From contig CAIIXF020000006.1 in NCBI GenBank assembly GCA_903813345.2, positions 9,722,989 to 9,786,988 of the forward strand: 64,000 nt of DNA, read 5' to 3'. Each line of letters opens with the position of its first letter. The first letter of the stretch is position 1. This stretch comes from Owenia fusiformis. Lineage: Eukaryota > Annelida > Polychaeta > Sabellida > Oweniidae. The position numbers and the translations under genes are program-made. Under the pieces are notes generated by a model. It saw only the letters and a program-made list of their open reading frames with translations. It had not been told where the DNA came from and did not search any database. Shown piece after piece: positions 1 through 10,896 of this stretch.

Positions 1-255
1 AAAAATGGCCACCATTTTTATGTGTGTTTTATGTGTGTTTACAAGTATGTGTGTGATTTTTCAAAAATTTTAGAGGTGGCTACTTAAAAGCATATTATTT
101 CTTCTGATGACAACTTGGCTAGTGAACAACCATTTTGAAAATGGTGGCCTTTCTGGTGTGTTGTTTTATGATATTTGCGCTTCGTTTTTAAAAACGCCAG
201 CCATTTCTGTTCGATGGGATTTGCTACGCTTTGGCGTTGCCGTTGTTCTGGTTTA
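1..255. repeat. Right end of a dispersed ATGGC-type repeat
   Basis: The stretch has the AAATGGCCACCATTTT-type motif and ends with GTTCGATGGGAT (209-220) followed by a block ending GTTGTTCTGG. The same terminal block occurs at 38063-38107, so this is the end of one dispersed family whose fuller copy is 37058-38107. The element continues beyond the left edge. No coding potential is seen. Confidence 0.65.
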
Positions 256-339
256 TTATTAGGAGGCCCCAACCTTTTTCTCCTACTTCCAACTACCTTT
301 CAACTATCTACTATATGCACCTACTAGGGACCTTGGCTG

Positions 340-1600
340 AACTTGGCGGGAAAGGAATTTTTATCTAGGTCAAGGTCAAAGGTCTAAATGTAGGTCAAAT
401 CTAAGTTTTTTTCAAGTTTCTCAAATCCTGACACTACACTTCAATATTTTTGGCTGAATTTTTGCATACGGATAGATATTAGTATTCTATTAGTCTTAGC
501 CTTTTGCCGTCTAGAGAAATTTTGCCTAGATTTTGAGATATTGAAGGTCAAAAAAAGGTCAAAAAAGGTCTTTTTTTAACTTGCTTCAAATTGACCAATT
601 TTTTTTAAACTCATCTACAAGTTCTCAAGATTCCAAATCTGACCTTACTTTTGACCTTTGACCTTTGGTTGACCTTCAGTGACCTCCGAAAGGTCAAAAA
701 AGTTGATTTTTCAAATCCATTTTCACGATTCAAATTTAGGTATATTTATTCACAAAAGAACTTTTGGGGTCTAAAAAAGTAAAATTTGCAAGGTCAAAGG
801 TCAATCACAAACTGTGTTTTCTAAGTTTCTCAAAATGGGAGACTACAAATCAATTTTTTTTACTGAAAGTCAGAATATATATTCCTCTAAAGGTTCTACA
901 CATATTAGCAATTGACTATTTATTAAAATTTTGCTCCAGTTTTGAGATATTAGAACTCAAAAACTGAAAAAAGATCAAATTTCGAAAGTTTTCAAGGTCA
1001 AATTTCAACTTGCTCTAAATTGACCAAACTTTTTTTAAAAAGCATCTACAAGATCTCAGGAACTCAAATCTGACCTTAGTTTTGACTTATAACCTTTAGT
1101 TGACCTTCAGTGACCTTCGAAAGGTCAAAAAAGTTGATTTTTCAAATTGATTTTCTGGATTCAAATTTAAGTTTATTCAATCAAAAAAGATGTACTGAGG
1201 TCTAAAAAAGTAAAATTTTCAAGGTCAAATGTCAAGGTCATCAAACAAGATCACAAACTGTGTTTTCTAAGTTTCCCAAAGTTTGTGACTACAAATCAAT
1301 ATTTTTGAATTAAAGTCAGGATATATATTCCTCTAAAGGTTTTACACATATTAACAATTGATTATCTATTAAAATTCTGCACCAGTTTTGAGATATTGGA
1401 CCTCAAAAACTGAAAAAGGTCTAATGTTGAAATTTTTCAAGGTCAAATTTCACATTGCTTCAAATTGACCAAACGTTTTTTTTAAATCATCTACAAGATG
1501 CCTGGAGTTCATATATGACCTTGTATCTAAGATTTGACCTTTGGCTGACCTTTAAATGCTCAAAAAAGCCTACGGGGCCTCCGTAAGATTGCTTGCAATC
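340..1600. repeat. AGGTCA-rich repeat, about three copies of a ~430-440 bp unit
   Basis: The sentence-like block 'TTGCTTCAAATTGACCAA ... CATCTACAAG ... TGACCTT ... AAGGTCAAAAAAGTTGATTTTTCAAAT' recurs starting near 582, 1009 and 1452. It is packed with AGGTCA and TGACCT hexamers, often spaced as in AAGGTCAAAGGTCA. A related but shorter-period copy lies at 57770-58080. It appears to be a repeat family; no gene is seen here. Confidence 0.65.
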
Positions 1601-1617
1601 TTAAACATCTAGTTATT

Positions 1618-1650
1618 ATTAGACTCCAGATTGAAAATCTGGAGTCTATT
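1618..1650. repeat. Short perfect hairpin AGACTCCAGAT / ATCTGGAGTCT
   Basis: AGACTCCAGAT is followed within a few bases by its exact reverse complement. Part of the same motif (ATCTGGAGTCTA) recurs near 2520. It probably marks the end of a dispersed element. Confidence 0.5.
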
Positions 1651-2164
1651 GTTTTTGCCAGTATTCTTCTTCTTATTATTTTTCTTTAAGAGTTTTTTCA
1701 ATAACTATAAGGTATCCAGTAAAGTCCATTATACAATTTATTTAGGTTCAGTATCTAGTTGGTGGGAAATTGGGTCAAATTTTTAACTAGGTCAAAGGTC
1801 AAGAACTAGGTCAAATCTTACATTTTCAACCTTCTGTCTATTATCTTCGTCGTTATTTATCGAAACATCTTCATCTTTTTTCATCATATAGCTTAGAAAC
1901 TGCCTTTTCATAATTGTGCCATCCGTTTTTTGATTCCTCACCGATTTTGAAATATGGCGTCCAGAAAGTAGGTCAAAATAAAAAGTTCTCCAAATTTAAC
2001 ATATGAGTTATGAATTAAGGGTAGAATTTTCTCAGGAGTCCGAATCTGCAAACTTAATTTCGATCCGACTTCCGGTTCGAAAGGTATGGCGTTTTGAAAT
2101 TTCGAGAAAAATCGATCTGATGGTATCCTGATAGAAAGTCAAGAGTAACGAAGAAAATGTTGAA

Positions 2165-2470
2165 AAATCCATCCATCCTTCCATCCATCCTTCCTATCTA
2201 TCCTTCCTTCATATCTTTTCCTTTCTATCCTATCCTTCCTTCTTATTCTATCCTATTCTTCTTTCCTATTCTATCCTATCGTTCCTTCTTATTCTATCCT
2301 ATCCTTCCCATCTTATCCCATCTTATCCTATCCTTCCTATCCTATCCTTTCCTTCCTATCCTATCCTTCCTTTCTATTCTATCCTATCGTTCTTTTCTAT
2401 TCTATCCTATCGTTCCTTCCTATTCTATCTTATCCCTCCTTCCTATTTCATCCATCCATCCATCCATCTT
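2165..2470. repeat. Pyrimidine-strand simple repeat (TATCC/TTCC/ATCC)n
   Basis: About 300 bases consist almost only of C and T with regular A, in the pattern TATCCTATCCTTCC and CCATCCATCC. The open frame across it (Pro/Ser/Leu/Tyr-rich) is a by-product of the repeat and is not called as a gene. Confidence 0.85.
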
Positions 2471-2539
2471 TTTCTGGATGACTCGGCTTATTCTGGATGA
2501 CTCGGCTTAAAAAAGTTTGAATCTGGAGTCTAAAATTGA

Positions 2540-2865
2540 ACTTGTTCAATTTCCAAAGTCTAGTTATATCTTGGTTACCGCCATATTTGGTGAGCAATAC
2601 CTCATTGGTATATTCCGTATTTTATGTATTTTACACTCGAAGATAGAGCCAGAAACCCCTCCTTGGAGGAGCCCTGTGTTCTTTTGTGTGCACAGGTACA
2701 CAGACATACAGGTACACACCACAGCCTTTTATACGAGTTGTGAACCACTCAGTCAAACACCCAGAATTACATCATGCACAAACTTGTCTGAACCGGGAAT
2801 CGAACCCGGGACCAAGCGATATTGGTAACCTTGGCTCTGCCACTGAGCCATAGCGGGTGGTAAAA
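2540..2865 (-). mobile_element. tRNA-derived SINE (minus strand)
   Basis: Read on the minus strand from about 2862, the sequence has a tRNA-like head: box A-like TGGCTCAGTGGCAGAG, a CCAAG/CTTGG stem, and a T-arm CCGGG-TTCGATT-CCCGG that contains box B. The acceptor ends do not pair and the anticodon loop is too long, so it is not a working tRNA. It is followed by roughly 200-250 bp of non-tRNA body containing GGGCTCCTCCAAGGAGG. This is the architecture of a SINE; the body family was not recognised. Confidence 0.6.
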
Positions 2866-3184
2866 CTATCTTTTACAACTTTAAATTTTATTAAATCATC
2901 ATATTAGTATTAGGTATATTGTTCACATATCAACTCTATGCAGCGTTTCTTTAAGATACTTTTAGCTGTTTGTTTAAGAAGATATGATTGATTTAGTTGA
3001 AATTAAATGCTCATGAAGATGAGGTGACATATTGTTTTTGATACCCGCATTTAGTGTAATTAATAGGTGGCTATAACAAATTGTTACATGTTTGTAATTG
3101 TGGTGAAATTTTATCATGTTATTTTGTTAAAAATTTTTACTTACATGCAAACTTGAATCTTCTCTACTGTTGCAATATATTTAG

Positions 3185-5113
3185 ATAAAACAGATGTGGT
3201 TGATGATAAGACTAAAGACAAACCAGTATCTAAAAATGAAGATGGAAAGAATGATGGTAATAAGATTTCTTATCATACAACTGGAAATGATATAATAATG
3301 TTCTTCAGATACACTTAAATTCCTTGATGCTTTTACTACAAGGATGAATTTTAAAATTGCATGTGTGTCAAAAAATGCTGTATCATCACAATTTTATGTA
3401 TTTAGATGAAACAACAGTTGCGGAAGATATGACTGGCAACAAAACAGCTTCTAAAACGGAAGATGGCAAGAATATTGGTAAGAATACTTTTTTAGCCCAA
3501 TGAAAAAGTTTGTAAAGAAGTTTGTATAGTGAAGCCCATTATTCGTCAGTTTGTCCTTTTTTGTCTGTATTTTCTTCATATTTAGTTAAAAGAGATACAT
3601 TGGTGAATAGTCACTTTGAAAATAGTGGGAATTTTTCACAAAAATCTGAAGGTTTTTTCCATTTTCGAACCGAAGTAATAAGAATATTTTGACTATTTTA
3701 GCAGTATTTCCATAAAGTATATCTCTTTATATTCTCTTATATCTCTTATATTTCTTTTTACCCCGACCTCCAGGGGTCATGAATGGTTGGTCGAGGAAAC
3801 AATTTTTAGATCTCACAAGATTTATCTTGATTTATTTCATTAATAAGTAATCGGTATTAATGTTTGAAATATTGGCACTTTAGTCAAATAATATATATTT
3901 CACATATATTCTGTGCTGTGTTTTTGGGCTGGGGTCCAGAGGCCGTGGATGGGGGTAAATTGGGGGAATAATTTGAGATCTCTCATAGTATGGCTATATC
4001 AAATCAAAGATTATTAACTTTAGAGTAGATCATAGGTACAAAATCATTATTCTTATTTGTGTCTCTGAAAATCCAAAACAGTCCCCTTATGCGAGAGTTT
4101 TCAATAATCATGTCAAAAGTATGACTGTATTAAACTGAAATATTATATTTTAGATTGATGTATAATTTATTCATTTGGATTTGCTCCTTTACTTTGTTGA
4201 GTTCCTAGTTATGTGACCACCACAAGTAGCGTCATAGTTGTCATAGTGTCCAACTTTTTTGTGAAGTGTTTTAACTACCTTTTCCCATCAGTATTTGAAG
4301 TTTGGCACCTGTAACAAGTGGCGGGTTATGATATTTTGCATGTTAAGGGCCTGTTAAAACTTGTTGTAATATATTGATGTTCATGAAATACACTAGAATT
4401 ATTGATGTTTTACAAGACATATGTCAATGACTTTTTCTTTTTAAGATATTTCTGGAGGAGTTCCTGTTGCAACTGATTGTGCAGAGCTTGATTCCCTTGT
4501 AATAATGCGAAGAAAAGATAACCGCCCATTCTTTGCTATGTGCCAAGATGGTTGGCTTATATTAATGCATAGATTTGATGGAAGTGTTAGCTTTGGACGT
4601 ACTTGGTTTTCTTACAAGAATGGATTTGGAAATGTTTTAGGAGAGCACTTTATAGGGATGGACAACCTTGTGTTTAAGCTGAAACAAAAAAGATATAAAG
4701 TTAGATTTGAGTTGACAACCTGGGCAAATGAAACAAGATATGCTGAATATGAGGAATTTGATATAAGCGATGAGACTGACAGGTATAGATTGGAAATAGG
4801 TGGATACACAGAGAGTAGTACTGCAGGTGACTCAATGAGTTATTCAAACCATCACATATTCTCTACCAGTGATGTTTATGATCAATCAAGCAAATGTTAT
4901 AGATATTATAATAAATATGGACCTTGGTGGTATTCATCAGCATACTATACTTGCGAAGGCTATCAAGGTAGCATCACAGGAAAATATAGTAAAACAAAAT
5001 CATGTAGTAGTCCAGGCTATTGCATATCGTGGTATGAATGGCCAGCTACGCTAGCCCCAGATCAGGGGTCATATTCATTTAAAGAGGTAAAGGTGAAAAT
5101 ACGACCTCTTTGA
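3185..5113 (+). CDS. Fibrinogen-related (FReD) secreted protein, 3' exons
   Basis: Three phase-1 exons are visible: 3185-3256, 3406-3477 and 4446-5113 (TGA at the end). The first two are exactly 72 bp each and encode similar acidic/Lys-rich 24-residue linkers (both contain S-K-x-E-D-G-K-N), so they are duplicated spacer exons. The last exon encodes about 221 residues of a fibrinogen C-terminal domain: it starts with a D-C-A-E-L motif, has QDGWLILMHRFDGSVSF, the R-T-W..YK.GFG block, an AEYEEF strand, a GGY..S..AGDS block and a KEVKVKIRP ending. Such proteins are usually secreted lectin-like pattern-recognition molecules (established for FReD families). The usual acidic calcium loop is replaced by STSDVYDQSSKC, and the N-terminal subdomain looks short. 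The signal-peptide exon is not visible and should lie to the left, possibly outside the window. A polyadenylation signal AATAAA occurs at 5294. Confidence 0.85.
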
Positions 5114-5293
5114 TTATCCTCTTATTGGGGAAATCATTAAGTCATCCTTTTGACAGCCGATGTCATCACCATAGGACTGATTTAGGGGATATTGGGTAAT
5201 ACTTTGCAGAAATATTACTAGTTCCCAGAAACTTGTTCCCAGTTCCATTTATAAGTATTGAAAGTTATTTTTGAAAAATAATTACTATTCACC

Positions 5294-5299
5294 AATAAA
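5294..5299 (+). terminator. Polyadenylation signal AATAAA of the FReD gene
   Basis: AATAAA lies 181 bp after the TGA stop of the fibrinogen-related gene, in AT-rich 3' UTR-like sequence. It is the first canonical hexamer downstream of the stop on this strand. Confidence 0.5.
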
Positions 5300-7105
5300 C
5301 ATTAATTTGCTTTACTTGTAGAGTTCATATTTAAAACTATGTGTGTTTTGTATATTTTGCAAACTTAGTACTATGTATATTAAGTACCCCTGCATCAATG
5401 TAAAGTGACCATCTAGTTTTTCCTATATCTACAGATGTGTATGCATGTTGTATACAGAACTGCTAATGCAAGATTACAATAGAGCTTATATTGCTGTATC
5501 TTAATGATTTTAAGTGTTTTCCTACTTCTATTTACTATTATTAATGTGATACTATCATATTTTCTATACACTTATGAAGTTGATATGCTTTTTTTTAAGT
5601 TTTAGTACATGTGTTGCAGGAATTCTATAAGTGGCAGATCACAAATGATATTTGTTTATCACATTTCATAACCTGTAAATATTACACCAATGAAACAAAA
5701 TATATTCTTTTAATCAGACTACGCTTAGTGTAAAAACACTGTTTGCTCTCTGCTTTCAAATAAAAATGAATATCTTTCTCTAATTGATGTTTGTTTATTT
5801 TAAACCAATTACTCAGATACAAAAAATAATGACTCATGGTCAAATGTTCTAAATTCCTTTTAATAGTTTACATAACCACACATCTTCAAACATGTAAAAC
5901 ACAAATCCAGTATGTTCACACATTGGTTATAGTGTCATTCAGAGTACAGGATTAATTTGTTAGTATATTATTTTCAAAAACTCCTTTCATTGAAATTTCC
6001 TTGATTAACCAAAAGTGGTCAGGATTTATTAGAAAGAATATTATTCCTAAATTGAGAGTACTCAACTGAGCCTTTCATTACAAGGTTAGTTGAATGAAAC
6101 CAGCATACAACATATTTTAAATAAAAGAATTAACTTCCTGATATTTTTTATTTTCAAAATCAGGTAAAGCTCAGTGCTTTATTTTGTTAAAGTTAACATA
6201 AGTGTAAAACAAGCTACAGTTAAGCATGTCTAAGCTAGCTTTACGCCAATGGGACAAGTCCGGCTTTGTCCCTCTGTCCATTTTGTCCCAACTTGTCCGC
6301 TGTTGTCCCAAGACATCATGGGACAATGTCTTAGGAACAGGACCTGTATTTGAAAATGAATTGATAATATGGCAGTTCAATTCGGTAAGGCTATGACTTG
6401 AATATACCATGCCCAATTCCAGGCATATTTGTTTGCCAAAGTAGACACTTCTCTTCTAAGAACAAGAAATATATTTTGATTGACAATGCAAAAATCTTGA
6501 TTTTCTTCTTAAACTTCCAAATTTTATCAAAAATTCACTTCAAGGATTTTTCTTAAAATTTTATATTCATTTTTTAAAGATATAAATAAGTAGTACTGAA
6601 ATTTGAATTAAAAATGAGATGTGCAGTTTGTATTTTACATGTAAATGTCACATATTACCACACTGGACTTGGGGTAGGCTTCGGCTTTTTCAGTTTAAAG
6701 GCAATGTAAAACAAATATTTAAACCATTAGTTTGTTTAAATCAAACAGTGGATGACTGGGTAACATTAACATTGTGTATAATCTATACATTCCACAATTT
6801 GAGAGATTAATTACAATATGAATTGCTTTGTTTAGAGATTCACATGCAAAACTGGTGCCCCAGCAATGATAATATGACATCATTTCTTTCATATATATAT
6901 CCAAATTAATACAGGTTTATATCAAAATGGAATTAAAAGTGAGCGAAAATGAAAACATCATTGTTCGTACAGCCAGAATGAAGGATTTTTTTCATTATTA
7001 TTTGAAGTTGTCAAAATCTTTGAAATTCCACCATATTGTTGTAAAATAGTGACTGGTCACTCCTTAAGTGAGATATCTAGATGTTTATATTTCCTGTATT
7101 TTTAG
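5300..7105. other. Non-coding stretch before the first visible DARS2 exon
   Basis: AT-rich sequence with no convincing exon. A small cluster of TTGTCCC/GGGACAA motifs lies at about 6247-6345. It is either intergenic or, if the DARS2 5' exons lie left of the window, part of a DARS2 intron that also contains the FReD gene. Confidence 0.5.
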
Positions 7106-9195
7106 AATAATATTAGTGGCAAGACAATCAACAAACTAAAGCAATTTGGGAAGCAGTTAGACGCCTCTGTGGTAAGTATGTATGCTCTGTATGCATATGA
7201 TGTTATATACATGTATATATATGTTTTACATACAGGGTGGTCACCCCACCATATTTCATGACCATCAGACTTATAGTGACTATTTTACGGCACTTTGAAT
7301 AACATGCTTCAGGTTTGGCCATCATCGCACTGTAGGCAAAACAGTACAGTTGTCAATGACCCGAATGTATTCCTCAGCAGGTATGGCCCCAATGACACGG
7401 ATGATCTCACTTTTGAGGTTTGCAATTGTCCTGAGGTCATTCTCATACACTGTACCTCTGCTATATCCCCACAGGTAGGGACATTTTGGACAACAAGTAC
7501 AGGTTTCCCGACAGCGCAAAAGTGGCAACTAGGGAATGTTTTTAAAGTGCTGTAACGTTGTGACTATCAATCTGATGGTCATGATATAAACTGTGGACTG
7601 GTAGGAAATTGAATGATGTACAAATGTGTAAAATATCAGGGAGTTATTTCTAAAAATGACAAAGATATGAGGAAAATTGTGTAAGGGTTTCCATTTTTTT
7701 GACCACCCTGTACTTGAAAACTAGAGTAAAATGTTGACATACTATAAAACTGAGTTGCATGTTTTTACAAGCCCAAAAAGTATAGTGTAGAAACAAAAAA
7801 TTTCATATTTAAAAATCTCTCATAGAGGGAAGCTATGCTCATATATATTTTATTCTGCTAATGCCTTATGTACACAATTTTTGAAAAGATTAGACCTATT
7901 TAATGCAATTTGGTTTAAGATTAGTTAAAATTATAAAATGAAAGTTGTCATATTGACCTACTTCTAAATGGGTGTCCAAACAGCTTAGGTCTAGTTATAT
8001 AAGAAAATGACAGATATCATACTTAACAGAATGTATGCATTTAGATATAGAATGTGATACAGAATATTTGATTTGTAACTATAAGTGAAAATCTCAAGGA
8101 ATGCATGGGAGACCCCAATGTTAATACATATTTTCAGAAATATTTAATGATGTTTCAAATGTATTTCAGAAAGTTTACTTCACAAAGGTACAAGATGGTG
8201 ATAATCTACAAGGGGACTTGTCTAAGAAACTTTCTCAAGATACTGCTCATAAGCTAATACATAAAGTCGAAGGTGTATCTATGGACCTCCTGCTGGTTGC
8301 AACTGGCAAGTGGACTGATGTTGTAAGTCTATCTCAACAATGTTTTCAGAAACTAGAGTTTTCCTCAGTCTCTTTATTTATATTGTCTCGCCTGTTGTGG
8401 ATTCTGCAGGGGCTCCTGGGCATTATGCTATTTTCTATATTTAATGTTTTTTTATTATTTTTATTAATGAATAAATCATTATCATTGACTTTTGATTACT
8501 TTGACATGAACAGTTTGTTAATATTAAATAGCCTAAATCATATTACAAAGCCATGCATTGTGAATCAGCGTTCTGTGGTCTCAATGCTTACATAATATCC
8601 TGAAGTGAACAAATCTGATTGGTTGACAACTTTATATCATGTTCAAATCATCATTACTATGTTTTAATGTAACAACCATGATACCCAAGGTCTTTTTGTG
8701 TCAATATAGCATACAGTGCTTGGACGGTTGAGGACAGAATGCGCCAATATATATGAAGAACAGGGTGTTGAAGTGAGACAGAAAAAAGCATACAATTTTC
8801 TATGGGTTGAAGACTTTCCTTTGTTTCTTCCAAGAGAGGATGGAGGTATGTCATATTCATGTGTTGAAAGAATTTAAGACATACATGTATTCTTTGAAGA
8901 ATGAAATTGACGACTCAATAAAAGTGTAACAATGTAGTTCTAATAATCTGACTGGGTTACTTGAGGTTTAGAAGTTAAGAAATGATTTGAAAAAGGCTTG
9001 ATGAGTCCATCAAAGAGCCATATACAGCAAAAACATGTAGTTTTAAATATGACTATTAAACTGTTCATGTTATTGAGCCTGTAAACAGACAAACAAAATA
9101 ATATTTTTGCAGAAGCGGGGATAGAATCTGCTCATCACCCATTTACTGCCCCACATCCTGAAGATGCCCATCTTCTACATACTCAACCAGATAAG
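7106..9195 (+). CDS. DARS2: DARS2, mitochondrial aspartyl-tRNA synthetase: exons for insertion domain and start of C-terminal catalytic part
   Basis: Four exons with good GT-AG sites and matching phases: 7106-7171, 8170-8322, 8710-8845 and 9113-9195. They encode part of the GAD-type insertion domain ([15 protein letters not shown], then LGRLRTECA) and the return into the class II core with [10 protein letters not shown] and [14 protein letters not shown], both hallmark blocks of bacterial-type AspRS. The enzyme charges tRNA-Asp in the mitochondrial matrix (family knowledge). The N-terminal anticodon-binding domain and motifs 1 and 2 are not in the window and must lie to the left. The next exon is 18.9 kb away at 28091. 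Confidence is high because the downstream exons continue the family sequence in order and in phase. Confidence 0.93.
7231..7712. mobile_element. Short TIR element with CAGGGTGGTCA ends in a DARS2 intron
   Basis: Perfect 13-bp ends TACAGGGTGGTCA (7231-7243) and TGACCACCCTGTA (7700-7712). If TA is the target duplication, the TIR is CAGGGTGGTCA, typical of Tc1/mariner-like elements. Further in, CATGACCATCAGA is repeated in inverted form near 7575-7592. The minus strand of 7322-7528 encodes a short peptide ([20 protein letters not shown]...) resembling the tail of Tc1/mariner-type transposases, so this may be an internally deleted transposon. Confidence 0.6.
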
Positions 9196-9864
9196 GTTCG
9201 TACCACATTCCTCTTTATCTGATATTTTCACATCAAGTTCATGTTACATCATGTTAATAGCTTGTATTATATTTTGATTTGCGCTCAACTTTTACCAATT
9301 GTTAAAACCATGAAGTTAAATAGATATGTATCATATATTGTTCAAGTTATTTTGAAAATAGAAGTATGTTTTCAATGAAAATAATATTTTCGATGTAGAA
9401 GGCTGTAAAGCCATTGAGTTCTATTAATGTGTACTTTGTGTGAATTAAGTCTTTCCATTGAACAATTTTTCCATTCTATGCTTCTGTCTTTAATCAGGCT
9501 AATTATATCATCATTGATTTGTCCTGTTCTTTGTATTTGTGATCAATAAATGCCAAGGATTAGCTGATGGAATAATAACTATTTTAATTGAATTTAGAAG
9601 GAGCCTATCTTTTTAAAAACTTTATTCTTAATGAGAAGTGTTAAAAGAGTAAGATTGTCTCAAGAATATATTGTTTTATTATTAATATACACACACCTTT
9701 AAAACAGCGCCATTGTAGTTCATTGCAGTAATTACAAATGACAACAAGTAGCATTAATTCTTATTTCTGTACTAGTTAGACTCTCATGTCTAATGATTGT
9801 TGTCATATCATATGTTCACTTCTTTGTCACATATCATATAATATGTTCAATCATGTGTCTATCA

Positions 9865-10896
9865 TCACATGTGTCCAGTGTCATGTGTTTGACTAGCATT
9901 GGAATGTCTAAGGTTTCTATTTTCTGGTCTCGTCCTTAATGAATATTCCCCTTCAAAGCCAACTGCTTCTGTTTTGATATGCAGTAGCTTACAAAATGCA
10001 ATACGAAACTCCTTCAGTCTCCAGGCATATATGATTGGATTGATTCCTGAGTTTGCATAGGCCAAGAGTCCCAAAAACTCAGTAATATCAAGTCCCCCAG
10101 TGACCATCTTTTTATCATAAATAGATATTCCAACATAAGTCGCACATGGCAGCCAACAAAAAAGAAATCCTCCGATAACAAGCAATGCAGTCTTTATGAT
10201 GATGAGGCTTCTTTTGAAGGAATTCCCAAATTTGCTATGGTTGGAATCCAGAGATGTTGAGATTTGTCTTGATTGTTTGTAGACGACCTTAAAAATGTGA
10301 ATGTAAAGAGTAATCATCACCAGTGCCAATGTCGTAAATCCAGGAGCAATCATATAGACTATATTTGGTGGGATTTCAAGGCAAACCGACCCATCAAGAT
10401 TTCCCATGCGCCAGTCAATTGCAATACCAAGAATAAATGTTCCATAAAAAGCCCACTGAAGACTCACTATGATCTGAGCCCTTTCTGTTGTTAACAGAGC
10501 TGAATATCTCAATGGCCAAAGTATGGCAATGTATCGGTCAACGGTAATCATTAACAAAAGCGTCAATGTCATAAATATTGACAAATTTACAGTAAAGGTT
10601 AAGATTCCACAATAAATATACATTGTCCAGCCTGTTATATATCCAACTAAAAATCCAAATAAAAATTGCAGAAATAAGGATATGCCAATTGAGAAATCCG
10701 CAATTGACAAATGTAAAATCCAATAATTTGCTGTGGTTTTTAAACCTCTAAATTTTATATATGCACTGATAACCAATGCATTTCCCACACATATCCATAG
10801 AAATAATATGAACTTTAGAGCTTGTTTTATGGACCCCGCTGCTAGGACAGTTGAGTTGATTGAAGTGTTTAACATCATACTGTAATTTTGATCCAT
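9865..10896 (-). CDS. Class A (rhodopsin-like) GPCR, single exon, adenosine-receptor-like but orphan
   Basis: A 343-residue, intronless receptor. Three N-glycosylation sequons lie in the short N-terminus (N4, N10, N14). TM1 has GNA (38-40), TM2 has D67 (2.50), a Cys before TM3 is C96 with partner C172 in loop 2, DRY is at 120-122, CWLP of TM6 at 247-250 and NPIIY of TM7 at 286-290. The post-DRY run YIAILWPLRY and the helix-8 region EFRIAFCKLL are reminiscent of adenosine receptors. Position 3.32 is Val, not Asp, which argues against an amine receptor. However, 6.55 is Val (not Asn) and 7.43 is Tyr (not His), so canonical adenosine binding residues are missing. The ligand is therefore unknown. 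It sits in antisense inside a DARS2 intron; the lack of introns suggests a retrocopy origin or a typical intronless GPCR. Confidence 0.9.
   Translation of the reverse strand: MDQNYSMMLNTSINSTVLAAGSIKQALKFILFLWICVGNALVISAYIKFRGLKTTANYWILHLSIADFSIGISLFLQFLFGFLVGYITGWTMYIYCGILTFTVNLSIFMTLTLLLMITVDRYIAILWPLRYSALLTTERAQIIVSLQWAFYGTFILGIAIDWRMGNLDGSVCLEIPPNIVYMIAPGFTTLALVMITLYIHIFKVVYKQSRQISTSLDSNHSKFGNSFKRSLIIIKTALLVIGGFLFCWLPCATYVGISIYDKKMVTGGLDITEFLGLLAYANSGINPIIYAWRLKEFRIAFCKLLHIKTEAVGFEGEYSLRTRPENRNLRHSNASQTHDTGHM

Noticed and set aside
2157-2510. 117-codon Pro/Ser/Leu/Tyr-rich open frame
   Set aside because: It covers a pyrimidine simple repeat and shows no domain.
2785-2862. A functional tRNA gene on the minus strand
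   Set aside because: D-arm and T-arm look real, but the acceptor stem does not pair and the anticodon loop is too long; a SINE head fits better.
10273-10723. Small open frames overlapping the GPCR on both strands
   Set aside because: Shadows of the receptor frame without motifs of their own.
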